Below are positions 9,017 to 18,241 of a DNA stretch of 64,000 nucleotides, in pieces. Origin of the DNA: Syntrophorhabdaceae bacterium (lineage in GTDB: Bacteria; Desulfobacterota; Syntrophorhabdia; Syntrophorhabdales; Syntrophorhabdaceae). The stretch lies in contig JAGOOA010000001.1 of the NCBI GenBank assembly GCA_017992765.1, positions 128,572-192,571 on the forward strand, written 5' to 3'. Under the pieces are notes generated by a model, which was not told where the DNA came from, did no database searches, and saw nothing but the letters and a program-made list of their open reading frames with translations. The position numbers were made by a program, and so were the translations under genes. The stretch's first letter is position 1. The number at the start of each line of letters is the position of its first letter.

Positions 9017-9450
9017 ACTACCAGGAGGTCATCTCATTTGCGCTGTTGTTCGTCACAATGCTTCTCTGGGGGACGACGCCGCTTTTTGAAAAGATAGGGC
9101 TGAAGGAAGTGGAGCCGCTCACCGGCGTTCTCATCCGGAGCGCGGCGATCACGGTCATACTGCTTCTCGTGTATATCTTTTCCGGAAGGGCCCACGAACT
9201 GACAAAGGTCTCCCTGAAGAACTATGCTCTCTTTACCGCAAGCGGCGTCATGGCGGGCCTTGTGGGCATGTGGACCTATTTCTATCTTCTCAGGTCGGGC
9301 ATGACCTCGAAGATCGTACCCATAGCCGCTTCCTACCCGCTGATAACGGCGATCCTCAGCATCGCCATACTGGGAGAGGCCGTGACCGTGCAGAGGGTTA
9401 TCGGGATCATCATGACGATAGTCGGCATCATCCTCATACAGCAGAGCTGA
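9013..9450 (+). CDS. Half-size EamA/DMT-family transporter
   Basis: 145 residues with five predicted membrane helices, a single EamA unit (LLWGTTPLFEKIGLK at the N-terminus, YPLITAILSIAILGE near the C-terminus). Most EamA proteins have two such units, so this half-size form would work as a dimer, as in EmrE-like proteins. Substrate cannot be predicted. It overlaps the protease gene by ATGA and ends the operon starting at about 5859 or 7250. Confidence 0.75.
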   Translation: MNYQEVISFALLFVTMLLWGTTPLFEKIGLKEVEPLTGVLIRSAAITVILLLVYIFSGRAHELTKVSLKNYALFTASGVMAGLVGMWTYFYLLRSGMTSKIVPIAASYPLITAILSIAILGEAVTVQRVIGIIMTIVGIILIQQS

Positions 9451-9526
9451 CAATAAAAACAGCTCATAGCAAGGCCTAAAGAGATCCCATAATAATTCTT
9501 GACAATAGTTTGCTAATAGTTTTCAA

Positions 9527-10126
9527 ATGTTCACAATGGAGAGGGTGGAGGAACAGGCGCGGAACATCTGCGTGGCCATCGGGAAACGTATTCGATCAAT
9601 AAGACAGGAAAAAGGGATGACTCTCGACGAGATGGCGACCAAGACCGGGTTCGCAAAAAGCTATCTCAGCCAGATAGAAACGCTGAAGAGGGAACCGCCT
9701 ATCAGCACCTTGACCAAGATTGCGTTTGTGCTCGGTGTAGATGTCTTCTTTCTCATAAGCGGTGAGGTCGGTCAAAACCAAAATCAGTCCATCACCATCG
9801 TAAGGGCATCAGAGAGGAAGGTCATTCCGAAGCCATCGGGAAGCCCCGCATACATGTATCAGCCGGTTAACGACAGGAAGGTCGATCGGCTCATGGACGG
9901 TTATGTAGTGACCGTCGGTTCCGACTTTCCTTCTGAACCACTGGTCCATGAGGGACAGGAACTAAGCTACGTGATCGAGGGTACGCAAGAGTTCTTTTAT
10001 GACGGGAGAATATACACCTTTAAGACAGGCGACAGCTACTACTTTGATTCAAACAAACCACATTATGCGAGAGCTGTCGGGAATAAACCGGCAAAGGTGT
10101 TGGTAGTCTTTGCATCAAAGAAATAG
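9527..10126 (+). CDS. XRE-family regulator with cupin sensor domain
   Basis: 199 residues. A helix-turn-helix domain lies at about 17-72 (KRIRSIRQEKGMTLDEMATK, AKSYLSQIETLKREPP) and a C-terminal cupin barrel at about 120-195 (SEPLVHEGQELSYVIEG, FKTGDSYYFDSNKPH). Such proteins sense a small ligand in the cupin and control nearby catabolic or transport genes. A TTGACA at 9499-9504 is a possible -35 element. There is no Shine-Dalgarno at ATG 9527 or at the alternative ATG 9536. Likely targets are the adjacent TRAP operon and the ruined lyase gene between them. Confidence 0.85.
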   Translation: MFTMERVEEQARNICVAIGKRIRSIRQEKGMTLDEMATKTGFAKSYLSQIETLKREPPISTLTKIAFVLGVDVFFLISGEVGQNQNQSITIVRASERKVIPKPSGSPAYMYQPVNDRKVDRLMDGYVVTVGSDFPSEPLVHEGQELSYVIEGTQEFFYDGRIYTFKTGDSYYFDSNKPHYARAVGNKPAKVLVVFASKK

Positions 10127-10127
10127 G

Positions 10128-10525
10128 CGGGATGACCTGGTGATATTGACCCGGACGGACGCCCCGGCGGTCCACGGTATCGACGAAGCTATCGAAAGGG
10201 GCAGCAGGTACAAAGAGGCGGGCGCCGACCTCATATTCATCGAGGCGCCGGTATCGGTGGAAGCGCCGATCCTCACCGCAAAGGAGATGCAGGACATATA
10301 GGGTACAGCGTCGCCACTTTCCCGCTCTCAACGATCTATGCTGCTGCCTATGGGGTAAAAGCAGTGCTGGAGGAACTCGCTGCCACCGGCACTACCGCAG
10401 GGTGTATTGACAGGATGATCGCTTTCAGCGATTTCAATGCTCTTGTGGGCCTCGCAAAGGTGAGAGAGGCAGAGGCGTTCTACTGCGCCGGCCTTTTTGA
10501 GGTCCTGCAAAAGACAAATAAATAG
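10128..10525 (+). pseudogene. Remnant of a PEP mutase/isocitrate lyase family gene
   Basis: Two pieces of one family are readable in two frames. In the first frame, up to 10298, residues read DDLVILTRTDAPAVHGIDEA and AGADLIFIEAP, the conserved middle of PEP mutase/2-methylisocitrate lyase proteins. From 10301 another frame reads GYSVATFPLSTIYAA, LEELAATGTTAG and AFSDFNALVGLAKV, their C-terminus. Removing the two bases TA at 10299-10300 restores DI-GYS. The N-terminal ~130 residues are gone and ~25 residues are deleted after the EAP motif. It follows the regulator by one base and ends 15 bases before dctP, so the operon once contained an intact lyase. Confidence 0.8.
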
Positions 10526-10540
10526 GAAAAGGAGAGAGAC

Positions 10541-11536
10541 ATGAAGACGACGAAGATGCTTTTGGTTGTGATCGTATCAATCCTGCTGGCGCTGCCTGCC
10601 GGCGCGGCTACGTACAAGATGCGCCTCACCCATCAGCTGCCCGAGACCCATCATATTGCCGTTGACATCAAGTACTTTAAGGGCCTGGTAGAGCAGAAGA
10701 CGGGAGGCAAGGTCGAAGTGGAGATCTACCCCGCGGCGCAGGCCTTCAAGCCGAAAGAGGTCATCAATGCCGTGGCTACCGGCGCGATCGAGGCTGGGGT
10801 GACCACAAACTTCGAGTGGGCCGGCGTACTCCCGGTGATGGACGTCTTTATCGTGCCTTTTCTCATTACCGAACTGCCCGTGATCGAAAAGGCGCTGAGC
10901 GGTGAAGTGGGGGCGACGCTTTTCAAAAAAATGGAAACGAAAGGCGTGGTGCCCCTTATGTGGGTATTGCAGTGCCGTACCAACGTATATACCTCCAACA
11001 ATGCCCCTCTGATTCAGCCGAAGGATTTTAAAGGAAAGAAGATGCGGGGAACCTCGAAGATCATGAACCTCGGTTCGGAAGCCCTGGGCGCCTCAACAAT
11101 GCCCATCAGCGGCCCTGAGGTCTATACTGCCCTCCAGAGGGGCACCATAGACGCAGGGCTCACAGGCATCGATGCGGCGCTTGCCCGCCACTTTTACGAG
11201 GTCCAGAAGTACGGAACCGTGTCGAACAACTTCACCGTTGCGCACTGCGTCTTCGTCAACCCGAAGTTCTGGAACTCCCTTCCCGCCGATCTGCGCAAGG
11301 CCATCAAGGATGCCGGGCTGGCAACCCAGAAGAAGAGCATAGAAGACAGCGAACAGGCAAAAGATATTGCCGTGAAAGAGCTGAGGAACAAGAAGATGGT
11401 TATCCACATTCAGACGGCGGAGGAGGCAAAGGCGTGGAAAGAGGTCATGCAGAAACCTGTGCTGAATTATTTCCTCGAAAAGACCGGCAAGGACGGCAAA
11501 GAGCTCGTGGACCTCATCACAAAGATCGGAAAATAA
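10541..11536 (+). CDS. dctP: TRAP transporter substrate-binding protein DctP
   Basis: 331 residues. An N-terminal signal peptide (about 1-23, ending PAGAATYK) directs it to the periplasm. Family features: LTHQLPETHHIAVDIKYFK near the start, GGKVEVEIYPAAQ, GAIEAG, GKKMRGTSKI near 165 (the carboxylate-binding Arg region), and TALQRGTIDAG near 190. An AAAGGAGAGAG Shine-Dalgarno lies before ATG 10541. It captures a solute, probably a carboxylate, for the DctQM permease encoded next. The ruined lyase upstream hints that the original substrate was a 2-hydroxy or methylated dicarboxylic acid; that is speculative. Confidence 0.92.
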   Translation: MKTTKMLLVVIVSILLALPAGAATYKMRLTHQLPETHHIAVDIKYFKGLVEQKTGGKVEVEIYPAAQAFKPKEVINAVATGAIEAGVTTNFEWAGVLPVMDVFIVPFLITELPVIEKALSGEVGATLFKKMETKGVVPLMWVLQCRTNVYTSNNAPLIQPKDFKGKKMRGTSKIMNLGSEALGASTMPISGPEVYTALQRGTIDAGLTGIDAALARHFYEVQKYGTVSNNFTVAHCVFVNPKFWNSLPADLRKAIKDAGLATQKKSIEDSEQAKDIAVKELRNKKMVIHIQTAEEAKAWKEVMQKPVLNYFLEKTGKDGKELVDLITKIGK

Positions 11537-11551
11537 CGGAGGTATGTCAGG

Positions 11552-12034
11552 ATGCGTCTCCTGGAGCGGATTATCGACAGGGTCACCGGCTTGGCGGCGG
11601 TTATCGGGGGCGTGTTTACCGGCATCATGACGTTGATAGTCGGCTACGCGGTTATAGCCCGGTATATCTTCAACCGTCCCATCGGATGGTCCGAGGAGAT
11701 ATCCGTCTATCTCATGGTCTGGGCGGTATTTCTTGGCGCCGCGTACACGCTGAAAGAGGACGCACACATAGGGGTCGACATCCTGATCACCAAGGCGCCA
11801 GTGCGGATAAGGAGGGCCTTGCTGCTTTTCCACTACCTTGTGGGGATCATCTTCATGTCGATCCTTTTTTACCACGGGATCGACATGGTCGCGCTTACGC
11901 TTAAGATGGGCAGCCGCTCCCTCGCCATCGATTTTCCTCTCGTTCTGTCGCACCTGGCTGTGCCCGTGGGGTCGGGCATCCTTATCCTCCAGCTTATCAA
12001 CAAGCTTATATTGCTGGCGGCGGGGAGGCATTGA
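11552..12034 (+). CDS. dctQ: TRAP transporter small permease DctQ
   Basis: 160 residues with four membrane helices, the usual DctQ layout. Motifs: RYIFNRPIGWSEEISVYLMV (about 37-56), EDAHIGVDIL near 74 and a final helix near 130-155. GGAGG lies before ATG 11552. It forms the membrane complex with DctM, whose ATG overlaps this stop as TGATG (12032-12036). Confidence 0.9.
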   Translation: MRLLERIIDRVTGLAAVIGGVFTGIMTLIVGYAVIARYIFNRPIGWSEEISVYLMVWAVFLGAAYTLKEDAHIGVDILITKAPVRIRRALLLFHYLVGIIFMSILFYHGIDMVALTLKMGSRSLAIDFPLVLSHLAVPVGSGILILQLINKLILLAAGRH

Positions 12035-13311
12035 TGGAGATAATGCTCATTTTCGCAATACTCCTCGTGGTCCTCGCCACCGGGCTTCCTGTTTTCATAT
12101 CGCTCGCCTCTCTTGCCACGGGGATCCTCCTTTTAACCGGGCAGAGCCTCTCCACCCTTCCCTCGACAATGTATGCCGCCATGGACAACTTCGTGCTGCT
12201 GGCGGTGCCCCTTTTCATGCTCATGGCACATATAATGACAAAAGGCGGGGTCGGGGACGACCTTTTCGATTTTGTCCATGTCTGGCTGAAGCACCTGCCC
12301 GGAGGGATAGCGATGACCGCCGTGGTCACCTGCTCCATATTCGCAGCCATCTGCGGCTCCAGCGCGGCCACGGCCGTGACCATAGGCATTGCGGCCATAC
12401 CTGCCATGCTGCGCTACAAGTACGGAAAGCCATTCGTGCTTGGTTTGGTGGCAGCCGGGGGGACGCTGGGGATATTGATCCCGCCCAGCGGGCCGATGAT
12501 CATCTACGGCGCCATCACAGATACGTCTGTGGGAAAGCTTTTCATAGCGGGGATAGTTCCGGGCATCCTCATATCGATATTTTTTCTCTTTTACTGCTGG
12601 TTCTACGCATCACGCACGCCGGGCCTTCAGGGCGATGTCCCGTCGTCATGGCTGGAGCGGTGGAAGGCGTTCAAGCGTGCCGCACTTTCGCTCATTATGC
12701 CCCCGGTGATCATCGGGGGCATCTACCTTGGAATATTCACGCCTACGGAAGCAGCCGGCATCGGGGCTCTCATGGCCTTTGTCATCTGCTTCCTGATCTA
12801 CCGGCGGCTCGGCATTAAAGATATCCCGGCCATCATGAAGGATACTGTGAAGACGACGGCCATGATATTCATGATCATCGGCGCCGCGGTCTTCTTCGGC
12901 CAGGTGCTTACCATTAACCAGATACCCCAGAAGATAGTCAATTTCGCCGTCCAGATGGAACTGGGCAAGTGGACGTTCCTTATCCTGGTCAATGTCCTTC
13001 TCCTCTTTCTCGGATGTTTTCTTGAGGTGGTCTCCATCATCCTTATAGTGGTGCCCATATTCTTTCCTGTCATTGAAAAGCTGGGGATCGACCCCGTCTG
13101 GTTCGGGATCATCTTTACGATAAACATGGAGCTTGCGCTTATCACGCCGCCCGTGGGAATGAACCTTTACGTGATCATGGGGATCTCTGACGGCAGCCTG
13201 AAAGAGATCGTAAAGGGCGTGTGGCCATTCATACTGATGCTTGTGGCGGGGCTGGTCCTGGTGATGCTTGTGCCCGACCTGAGCTTGTGGCTAACCCGCT
13301 TCGTAGGCTGA
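12034..13311 (+). CDS. dctM: TRAP transporter large permease DctM
   Basis: 425 residues with about 12 hydrophobic segments. Signature stretches are VLLAVPLFMLMAHIMTKGG near 52, GSSAATAVTIG near 110, GTLGILIPPSGPMIIYG (about 145-161) and NMELALITPPVGMNLYV near 367. It is the channel subunit that couples solute uptake to a sodium or proton gradient. ATG 12034 is taken because it couples to the dctQ stop; an in-frame TTG lies at 12031. Last gene of the TRAP operon. Confidence 0.92.
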   Translation: MEIMLIFAILLVVLATGLPVFISLASLATGILLLTGQSLSTLPSTMYAAMDNFVLLAVPLFMLMAHIMTKGGVGDDLFDFVHVWLKHLPGGIAMTAVVTCSIFAAICGSSAATAVTIGIAAIPAMLRYKYGKPFVLGLVAAGGTLGILIPPSGPMIIYGAITDTSVGKLFIAGIVPGILISIFFLFYCWFYASRTPGLQGDVPSSWLERWKAFKRAALSLIMPPVIIGGIYLGIFTPTEAAGIGALMAFVICFLIYRRLGIKDIPAIMKDTVKTTAMIFMIIGAAVFFGQVLTINQIPQKIVNFAVQMELGKWTFLILVNVLLLFLGCFLEVVSIILIVVPIFFPVIEKLGIDPVWFGIIFTINMELALITPPVGMNLYVIMGISDGSLKEIVKGVWPFILMLVAGLVLVMLVPDLSLWLTRFVG

Positions 13312-13429
13312 CCACTGCCGGGTCCGGCTGTGCAAACTGCGGTTCCCCAGCCTCACCGGGGGTTCATAGCTTGCCGCAAGTATCCGCCATCGAGCATCCG
13401 GTATTTGGTTTGCTATCAGTTATAAGCTT

Positions 13430-14053
13430 TTAAAAGACCGGCCTCACGCTCTTTGCGGGCTTAAGGTCAAGGCTGGTGATGATCTCCACGTCCTCCTTCA
13501 AGCTGTCAGCGTATGGCACCCTTCCCTCAAGGACATCCTGAGCGTCATTCTTCCTGAAGTAGACGTGAATGTATTCGATGAATCCGCCATAGGTATTGCA
13601 CTGGGAGTAATCACGGACGGGCCAGTATATCCCGAAGGCCAGCCCCTCGATGTCATCACGGTCAAGGTCGCTGCTTTTGATGAACTGTAGATATTTCGGG
13701 AATGCGGTCATGAGAACTTGGGAGAAACGGCCTTCCGGTTTTGTTGAATTCTCATCGAAGTATACGTCCGAAGGCCTGATATTTACCATGAGGTAGTGAA
13801 GCTGCTTATTGTTTTGATCTGTCAGGGTCGCTATGCCGATGCCTCTCCGGTAGATGCCCACGTTGGACTGGATCAACCTCCAGTAGATATCCCTGATAAG
13901 GTCTGAGTTCTTCTGATGCAATGACTGAACCCGTGGATCATTATAGGTGCTTTCGATGCTCTCTGATTCTGTTTTTGCTATATAGACAGTTCCGGTTCCG
14001 GCGGCGCAGCCAAAAATGAAAAGGGCAAGGCTGGCGGCAATAATGATCTTCAA
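13430..14053 (-). CDS. Hypothetical lipoprotein
   Basis: 207 residues, start TTG 14053 with AAGGAGG seven bases upstream. The N-terminus is a lipoprotein signal: KIIIAASLALFIFGC with the lipidated Cys near 16. The rest is a soluble periplasmic domain with no motif I recognise. It starts two bases after the merR-like stop, so it is the last member of the translation-factor cluster, though functionally unrelated as far as can be seen. Confidence 0.7.
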   Translation of the reverse strand: MKIIIAASLALFIFGCAAGTGTVYIAKTESESIESTYNDPRVQSLHQKNSDLIRDIYWRLIQSNVGIYRRGIGIATLTDQNNKQLHYLMVNIRPSDVYFDENSTKPEGRFSQVLMTAFPKYLQFIKSSDLDRDDIEGLAFGIYWPVRDYSQCNTYGGFIEYIHVYFRKNDAQDVLEGRVPYADSLKEDVEIITSLDLKPAKSVRPVF

Positions 14054-14055
14054 TG

Positions 14056-14367
14056 TTATTCCTCCTTCTTCAGTATCTCCACGATCTCCGTCAGGTCTTC
14101 CCTGATCTCGTTGAGGATGCGCTTGTGGTTGGCGAGGTACTGCTTTGCCCCGTCGATGGTGAAGCGTTTCTCGTGAAGCAGTTTCTTGATCGTAAAGATT
14201 ATCTCGAGGTCTTTCTTCTTATACAACCGCTGTCCCGTAGGACTCTTAACGGGCTTGATATCTTTGAACTCCTGCTCCCAGTACCTGAGAACGTGCGGTT
14301 TCAGGCCCGTTAACGTACAGACCTCTTTTATTCTGTAGAATACCCTATCGGGAATATCCCTGTTCAT
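14056..14367 (-). CDS. MerR-family regulator, minimal form
   Basis: 103 residues: an N-terminal winged-helix MerR domain (FYRIKEVCTLTGLKPHVLRY at 10-29, then WEQEF and GQRLYKKKDLEII) and a short helical tail instead of an effector domain. This short type is regularly found next to ihfA and pheT in deltaproteobacteria. It overlaps the ihfA stop by ATGA (14364-14367), so the pair is co-translated. Target genes unknown. Confidence 0.85.
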   Translation of the reverse strand: MNRDIPDRVFYRIKEVCTLTGLKPHVLRYWEQEFKDIKPVKSPTGQRLYKKKDLEIIFTIKKLLHEKRFTIDGAKQYLANHKRILNEIREDLTEIVEILKKEE

Positions 14368-14651
14368 TTTTTACTTTTGTTGTTAATTTCGTCCTTCAAA
14401 ACCTGGCTGAGCCGAAAGCTGAGGACCTGCCGTTCGGTGATCTTGATCTCTTCGCCTGTCTGAGGGTTTCTGCCACGCCGGGCCTTTTTCTTTCTCACAA
14501 AGAAATTGCCGAACCCGGATATCTTCACATTATCTCCTTTCTCAAGGGTATCCTTGATGATCTCGAAAAAGGTGTCAACGATATTTGCGCACTCCCTCTT
14601 GGAAAATCCGAGTTTCTCATAAAGATTTGTAACGATATCTATCTTGGTCAT
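14364..14651 (-). CDS. ihfA: Integration host factor alpha subunit / HU family
   Basis: 95 residues, small basic DNA-bending protein. Typical stretches: SKRECANIVDTFFEIIKDTL, GDNVKISGFGNFFVRKKKAR and GRNPQTGEEIKITERQVLSF. The RNPQTG arm contains the Pro that intercalates into DNA. The pheT-ihfA order is the same as in Escherichia coli, which favours IHF-alpha over plain HU. Its ATG is 9 bases after the pheT stop. Confidence 0.9.
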   Translation of the reverse strand: MTKIDIVTNLYEKLGFSKRECANIVDTFFEIIKDTLEKGDNVKISGFGNFFVRKKKARRGRNPQTGEEIKITERQVLSFRLSQVLKDEINNKSKK

Positions 14652-14660
14652 ACGCCCTCC

Positions 14661-17042
14661 TTATGCCCTTAACGAAATTCCATCTATATTTGTAAGCTCT
14701 TTAATGATAGTCTCCTGCAAGCGGTTTACCTCTTCATCTGTCAGGGTGTCCTCGTAAGACTGGAAGATGACACGGAAGGATACGCTCCTCTTCTCTTTTT
14801 TGAACATGTCAAAAATATCTACAGACGTAATAAGCGGCGAAACCCCCCTGATCTTGTCTGTAAGCATCCCCACAGGCAGCGAATCGTCTATAAAGAAGGA
14901 AAAATCTCTCGTGACCTGAGGGAACCTCGGTATAGAACGGTACTGTACCTCCAGTTTCACCTTTTGTAAGATTATATCAAATTGCAACTCAGCACAATAG
15001 ATACTTTGTTCTATTTCATAGGATTTCAGGACTTCTTCCCTGAGTTCGCCGATCCACCCTGCCTGTACCCCGTCAACGAGAATATCTGCCCCCCTCTGCG
15101 GATTGAGAAAAGGTTCCACGGTATTCCTCAAAGAAAAGGTAACACCGAAGGCCCCCATCAGTCCCTCCATTATACCCTTTATATCAAAAAAATCATAGTC
15201 GCTATATTTATCACGCCAGAAAAACTCCGCCTCCCGGCCCGTGATCGCAAAGCAGATCGCAGTGCGCTCGTATGGCTTGCCTTCTCCGGAAAGGAAGAAG
15301 ACCTTGCCCTTCTCGAAAAACCTGAGATTTCTCGCGCCCCTGTTGATGTTGTACGCAACGCTCTTCAACACGCCGGGCGCGATAAAGGTCCTCATTACGG
15401 CGTACTCCCTGGAGATAGGGTTTACTATGCCCGCAAAGGATGCCCTCTCGTCCGATGGGGGGATCAGAAAGTTTGCCGCATCTTTCTCGCTGAAAAAGGC
15501 AAAGTTTATCAATTCAAAGAACCCCGCCCCCTTGAAGAATTCCCTTGCGGCGCCGAGGGAGACCTCCCGGGCGGTCCGCTTCTGTCCCGAAAGGGCCGCA
15601 ACGGGCCTTGTGGCAGGGATGCGCTCATAGCCGTACAGCCTGGATATCTCCTCGACGATATCGGCAGGCTCGTCGATATCGTGGCGAAAATTCGGTATCG
15701 TAATGAGGAGCCCTTCCTCGCCTTCCTTTTTGATATGGATGTCGATGGACCGCAGTATCTTTGTAATATCCTGCTGCGATATGTGAGTGCCGAGCAGTCC
15801 GTTAATGTAGCTGTAAGTAACGAAGAGCGTCTTCAGCTCCTTCTTTTCGTGAACCTCCCGCTCGCCCTTCATGACCTTGCCGCCTGAAAGCATGTTCATA
15901 AGAAAAATGGCCCTTTCAGCGGCAAAGCCGACATTGTCGATGTCGATGCCTTTTTCGAAGCGAAGCGATGCCTCTGATTTGATCCCAAGCCTTCTCGTCG
16001 TCTTCCTGATGTAGAGGGGATTAAAGTAAGCGCTTTCCAGAGCCACGTCCTCCGTGGCTTCTGAGATCTCCGAGTTTTCTCCTCCCATGATGCCGGCAAG
16101 GGCCACAGGTCCTTCTCCGTCGCAGATGAGGATATCTCCCTGAAGGAGCTTCTGCTCCTGGCCGTCCAGCGTCCTGAAGGCCGCTTCCTTGTCGGCAAGC
16201 CTCACCTCTATCCTTTTTCCGCGTATCCTGTGGTAATCGAAGGCATGGAGGGGCTGCCCGAGCTCCAGCATGACGTAATTCGTGACGTCTACTATGGTAT
16301 TGATCGGCCTCATCCCGCATTTAATGAGCCTGTTTCTCATCCAGAACGGTGATCTCCCGATGGATATGCCGTTTATCAACCGGAGGACATACCGGGGGCA
16401 GGCGTCGGTATTGAGGACCGTCAGCGACATATGGTCCTTTACCTTCTTGCCCGAGTCTGTTTCGAGGTTGAAAACAGGCAGCTTTGCCCTCTGGCCAAGG
16501 ATGCTGCCGACTTCTCTGGCGATGCCGTATATGGAGAGACAATCCCCTCTGTTGGGCGGGATGTTGATATCCAGGATCACGTCCCAGACAAGATCCTCTT
16601 CGTGGAGCCAGTGACCTACCCTGCATTCGTCCGGGAGTATGAAGATGCCGCTGTGGTCGTCAGTAAGGCCGAGTTCCCTTTCGGAGCAAAGCATGCCGAG
16701 GGATTCGATGCCGCGGATCTTTTTCTTTTCGATGACAGAACCGTCTTTCAGCCTGGCGCCTGCCGGTGCCAGGGGGACCTTGTCTCCCACGGCAATATTT
16801 TTTGCCCCGCAGACGACCGGCAGCATTTCCATGCCCGCATCGACCGTACACAGGACAAGGTTCTCTGAGTCAGGGTGTTTATCGATGCCGATGATCCTGC
16901 CCACGACAACGCCGTCGAAAGACGGTTCCAGTGCTTCCGTCCCCTCCACTTCCAACCCGCACATGGTCAGTTTCACCGCAAGGTCCTGCGGATCCATATC
17001 GATAACGACAAATTCACGAAGCCACTCGAAAGGGACCTTCAC
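14661..17042 (-). CDS. pheT: Phenylalanyl-tRNA synthetase beta chain
   Basis: 793 residues, GTG start. Domains in order: N-terminal B1 and tRNA-binding OB domain (VVVGRIIGIDKHPDSENLVL near 45), B3/B4 editing domain (LGQPLHAFDYHRI near 257), B5 near 400-480, a synthetase-like core and the C-terminal anticodon-binding FDX-ACB domain (YRSIPRFPQVTRDFSF near 705). It forms an alpha2-beta2 enzyme with PheS. A 179-base spacer separates it from pheS, unusually long for this pair; it holds no gene, only AT-rich sequence with the repeated words 'tagtgctt' and 'aagcacta'. Confidence 0.95.
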   Translation of the reverse strand: MKVPFEWLREFVVIDMDPQDLAVKLTMCGLEVEGTEALEPSFDGVVVGRIIGIDKHPDSENLVLCTVDAGMEMLPVVCGAKNIAVGDKVPLAPAGARLKDGSVIEKKKIRGIESLGMLCSERELGLTDDHSGIFILPDECRVGHWLHEEDLVWDVILDINIPPNRGDCLSIYGIAREVGSILGQRAKLPVFNLETDSGKKVKDHMSLTVLNTDACPRYVLRLINGISIGRSPFWMRNRLIKCGMRPINTIVDVTNYVMLELGQPLHAFDYHRIRGKRIEVRLADKEAAFRTLDGQEQKLLQGDILICDGEGPVALAGIMGGENSEISEATEDVALESAYFNPLYIRKTTRRLGIKSEASLRFEKGIDIDNVGFAAERAIFLMNMLSGGKVMKGEREVHEKKELKTLFVTYSYINGLLGTHISQQDITKILRSIDIHIKKEGEEGLLITIPNFRHDIDEPADIVEEISRLYGYERIPATRPVAALSGQKRTAREVSLGAAREFFKGAGFFELINFAFFSEKDAANFLIPPSDERASFAGIVNPISREYAVMRTFIAPGVLKSVAYNINRGARNLRFFEKGKVFFLSGEGKPYERTAICFAITGREAEFFWRDKYSDYDFFDIKGIMEGLMGAFGVTFSLRNTVEPFLNPQRGADILVDGVQAGWIGELREEVLKSYEIEQSIYCAELQFDIILQKVKLEVQYRSIPRFPQVTRDFSFFIDDSLPVGMLTDKIRGVSPLITSVDIFDMFKKEKRSVSFRVIFQSYEDTLTDEEVNRLQETIIKELTNIDGISLRA

Positions 17043-17221
17043 TGTGCAATACCTGTAGATATATAATTTCTAGATCCTAAGCACCAAGCACTAAACAATA
17101 TCAAAATACAAATATCGAATGCCTGAAACAGATGCATGTTTCTTAGCGTTTTGGGTTTTGAACATTTGAATTTGTTTAGTGCTTCGATATTCGGATTTAG
17201 AGTTTTCATTTCCATGTTATC

Positions 17222-18232
17222 TCAAAACTGCGAAAGGAACCTGACATCGTTATAATAGAACTGCCTGATATCATCGATGCCGTATCTGATCATCGCAACC
17301 CTCTCAACGCCCATTCCAAAAGCGAATCCCGTGATCTCTTCCTGGTCATAGCCGACGTTCCTGAACACCTGCGGGTGCACCATGCCGGAGCCGATGATCT
17401 CGATCCAGCCGGTATTCTTGCAGACCCTGCACCCGGTCCCGCCGCAGATGACGCAGCCGATATCAACCTCTGCAGACGGTTCGGTGAACGGGAAATAGCT
17501 CGGCCTGAAACGAAGCGGCGTGTCCTTGCCGAACATATCCTGAACGAACATGCTGAGGATGCCTTTCAGGTCCGAGAACCTTACATTTTTGTCTACCATA
17601 AGTCCTTCGACCTGGTGGAACATCGGGGTGTGCGATATGTCATTATCGCACCGGTAGACGGTGCCCGGTGCGATGATCTTCACCGGGGGGAGCTGCGACT
17701 CCATCACCCGTATCTGCACCGGCGACGTGTGGGTCCTTAACACAACTCCGTTCTGAACGTAGAACGTGTCCTGCATATCCCGCGCCGGATGGTCTGCCGG
17801 GATGTTGAGCGCCTCGAAGTTGTAATACTCGAGCTCAATGTCGGGGCCTTCGGCGACTGAAAAACCGAGCGTGGTGAAGATCCTGATCATCTCATCGAGC
17901 GTCTGGGTGAGAGGATGCTTTTTCCCCGCCAGGGGCATCTTGCCGGGCATCGTGATATCGATCCGCGATGCCGCCTCCCGCTTCTTCTTCTCCTCTTCGA
18001 CGTAGAGATCTTCCAGTTCCCGAAGCCTGCCCTCCGTATGCACCTTGAGGGCATTGATCTCCTGGCCTGCCCCTTTACGTTCCCCTTTATCGAGGAGCTT
18101 GATATTTTCGATGTATTCGGAAAAGACACCCTTCCTTCCAAGGAGCGATACCTTTACCTTCCTGACATCGTCTATCGTTTTTATGGAGGATAGTTCTTTA
18201 TCGACCCTCTTTTGTAAGACGCCAATATCCAA
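17222..18232 (-). CDS. pheS: Phenylalanyl-tRNA synthetase alpha chain
   Basis: 336 residues, TTG start 18232 with GAGGGTGA upstream. An N-terminal coiled-coil arm (about 1-85) precedes the class II catalytic core: DTFYVQNGVVLRTHTSPVQI (motif 2 region near 155), MFHQVEGLMVDKNVRF near 205 and GFAFGMGVERVAMIRYGIDD (motif 3, about 308-327). Charges tRNA-Phe together with PheT. It starts 9 bases after rplT stops. Confidence 0.96.
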   Translation of the reverse strand: MDIGVLQKRVDKELSSIKTIDDVRKVKVSLLGRKGVFSEYIENIKLLDKGERKGAGQEINALKVHTEGRLRELEDLYVEEEKKKREAASRIDITMPGKMPLAGKKHPLTQTLDEMIRIFTTLGFSVAEGPDIELEYYNFEALNIPADHPARDMQDTFYVQNGVVLRTHTSPVQIRVMESQLPPVKIIAPGTVYRCDNDISHTPMFHQVEGLMVDKNVRFSDLKGILSMFVQDMFGKDTPLRFRPSYFPFTEPSAEVDIGCVICGGTGCRVCKNTGWIEIIGSGMVHPQVFRNVGYDQEEITGFAFGMGVERVAMIRYGIDDIRQFYYNDVRFLSQF

Positions 18233-18241
18233 GGATCACCC

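Noticed and set aside
9499-9536. Complete sigma-70 promoter for the XRE regulator
   Set aside because: TTGACA is clear but no acceptable -10 hexamer lies 16-18 bases downstream outside the start codon.
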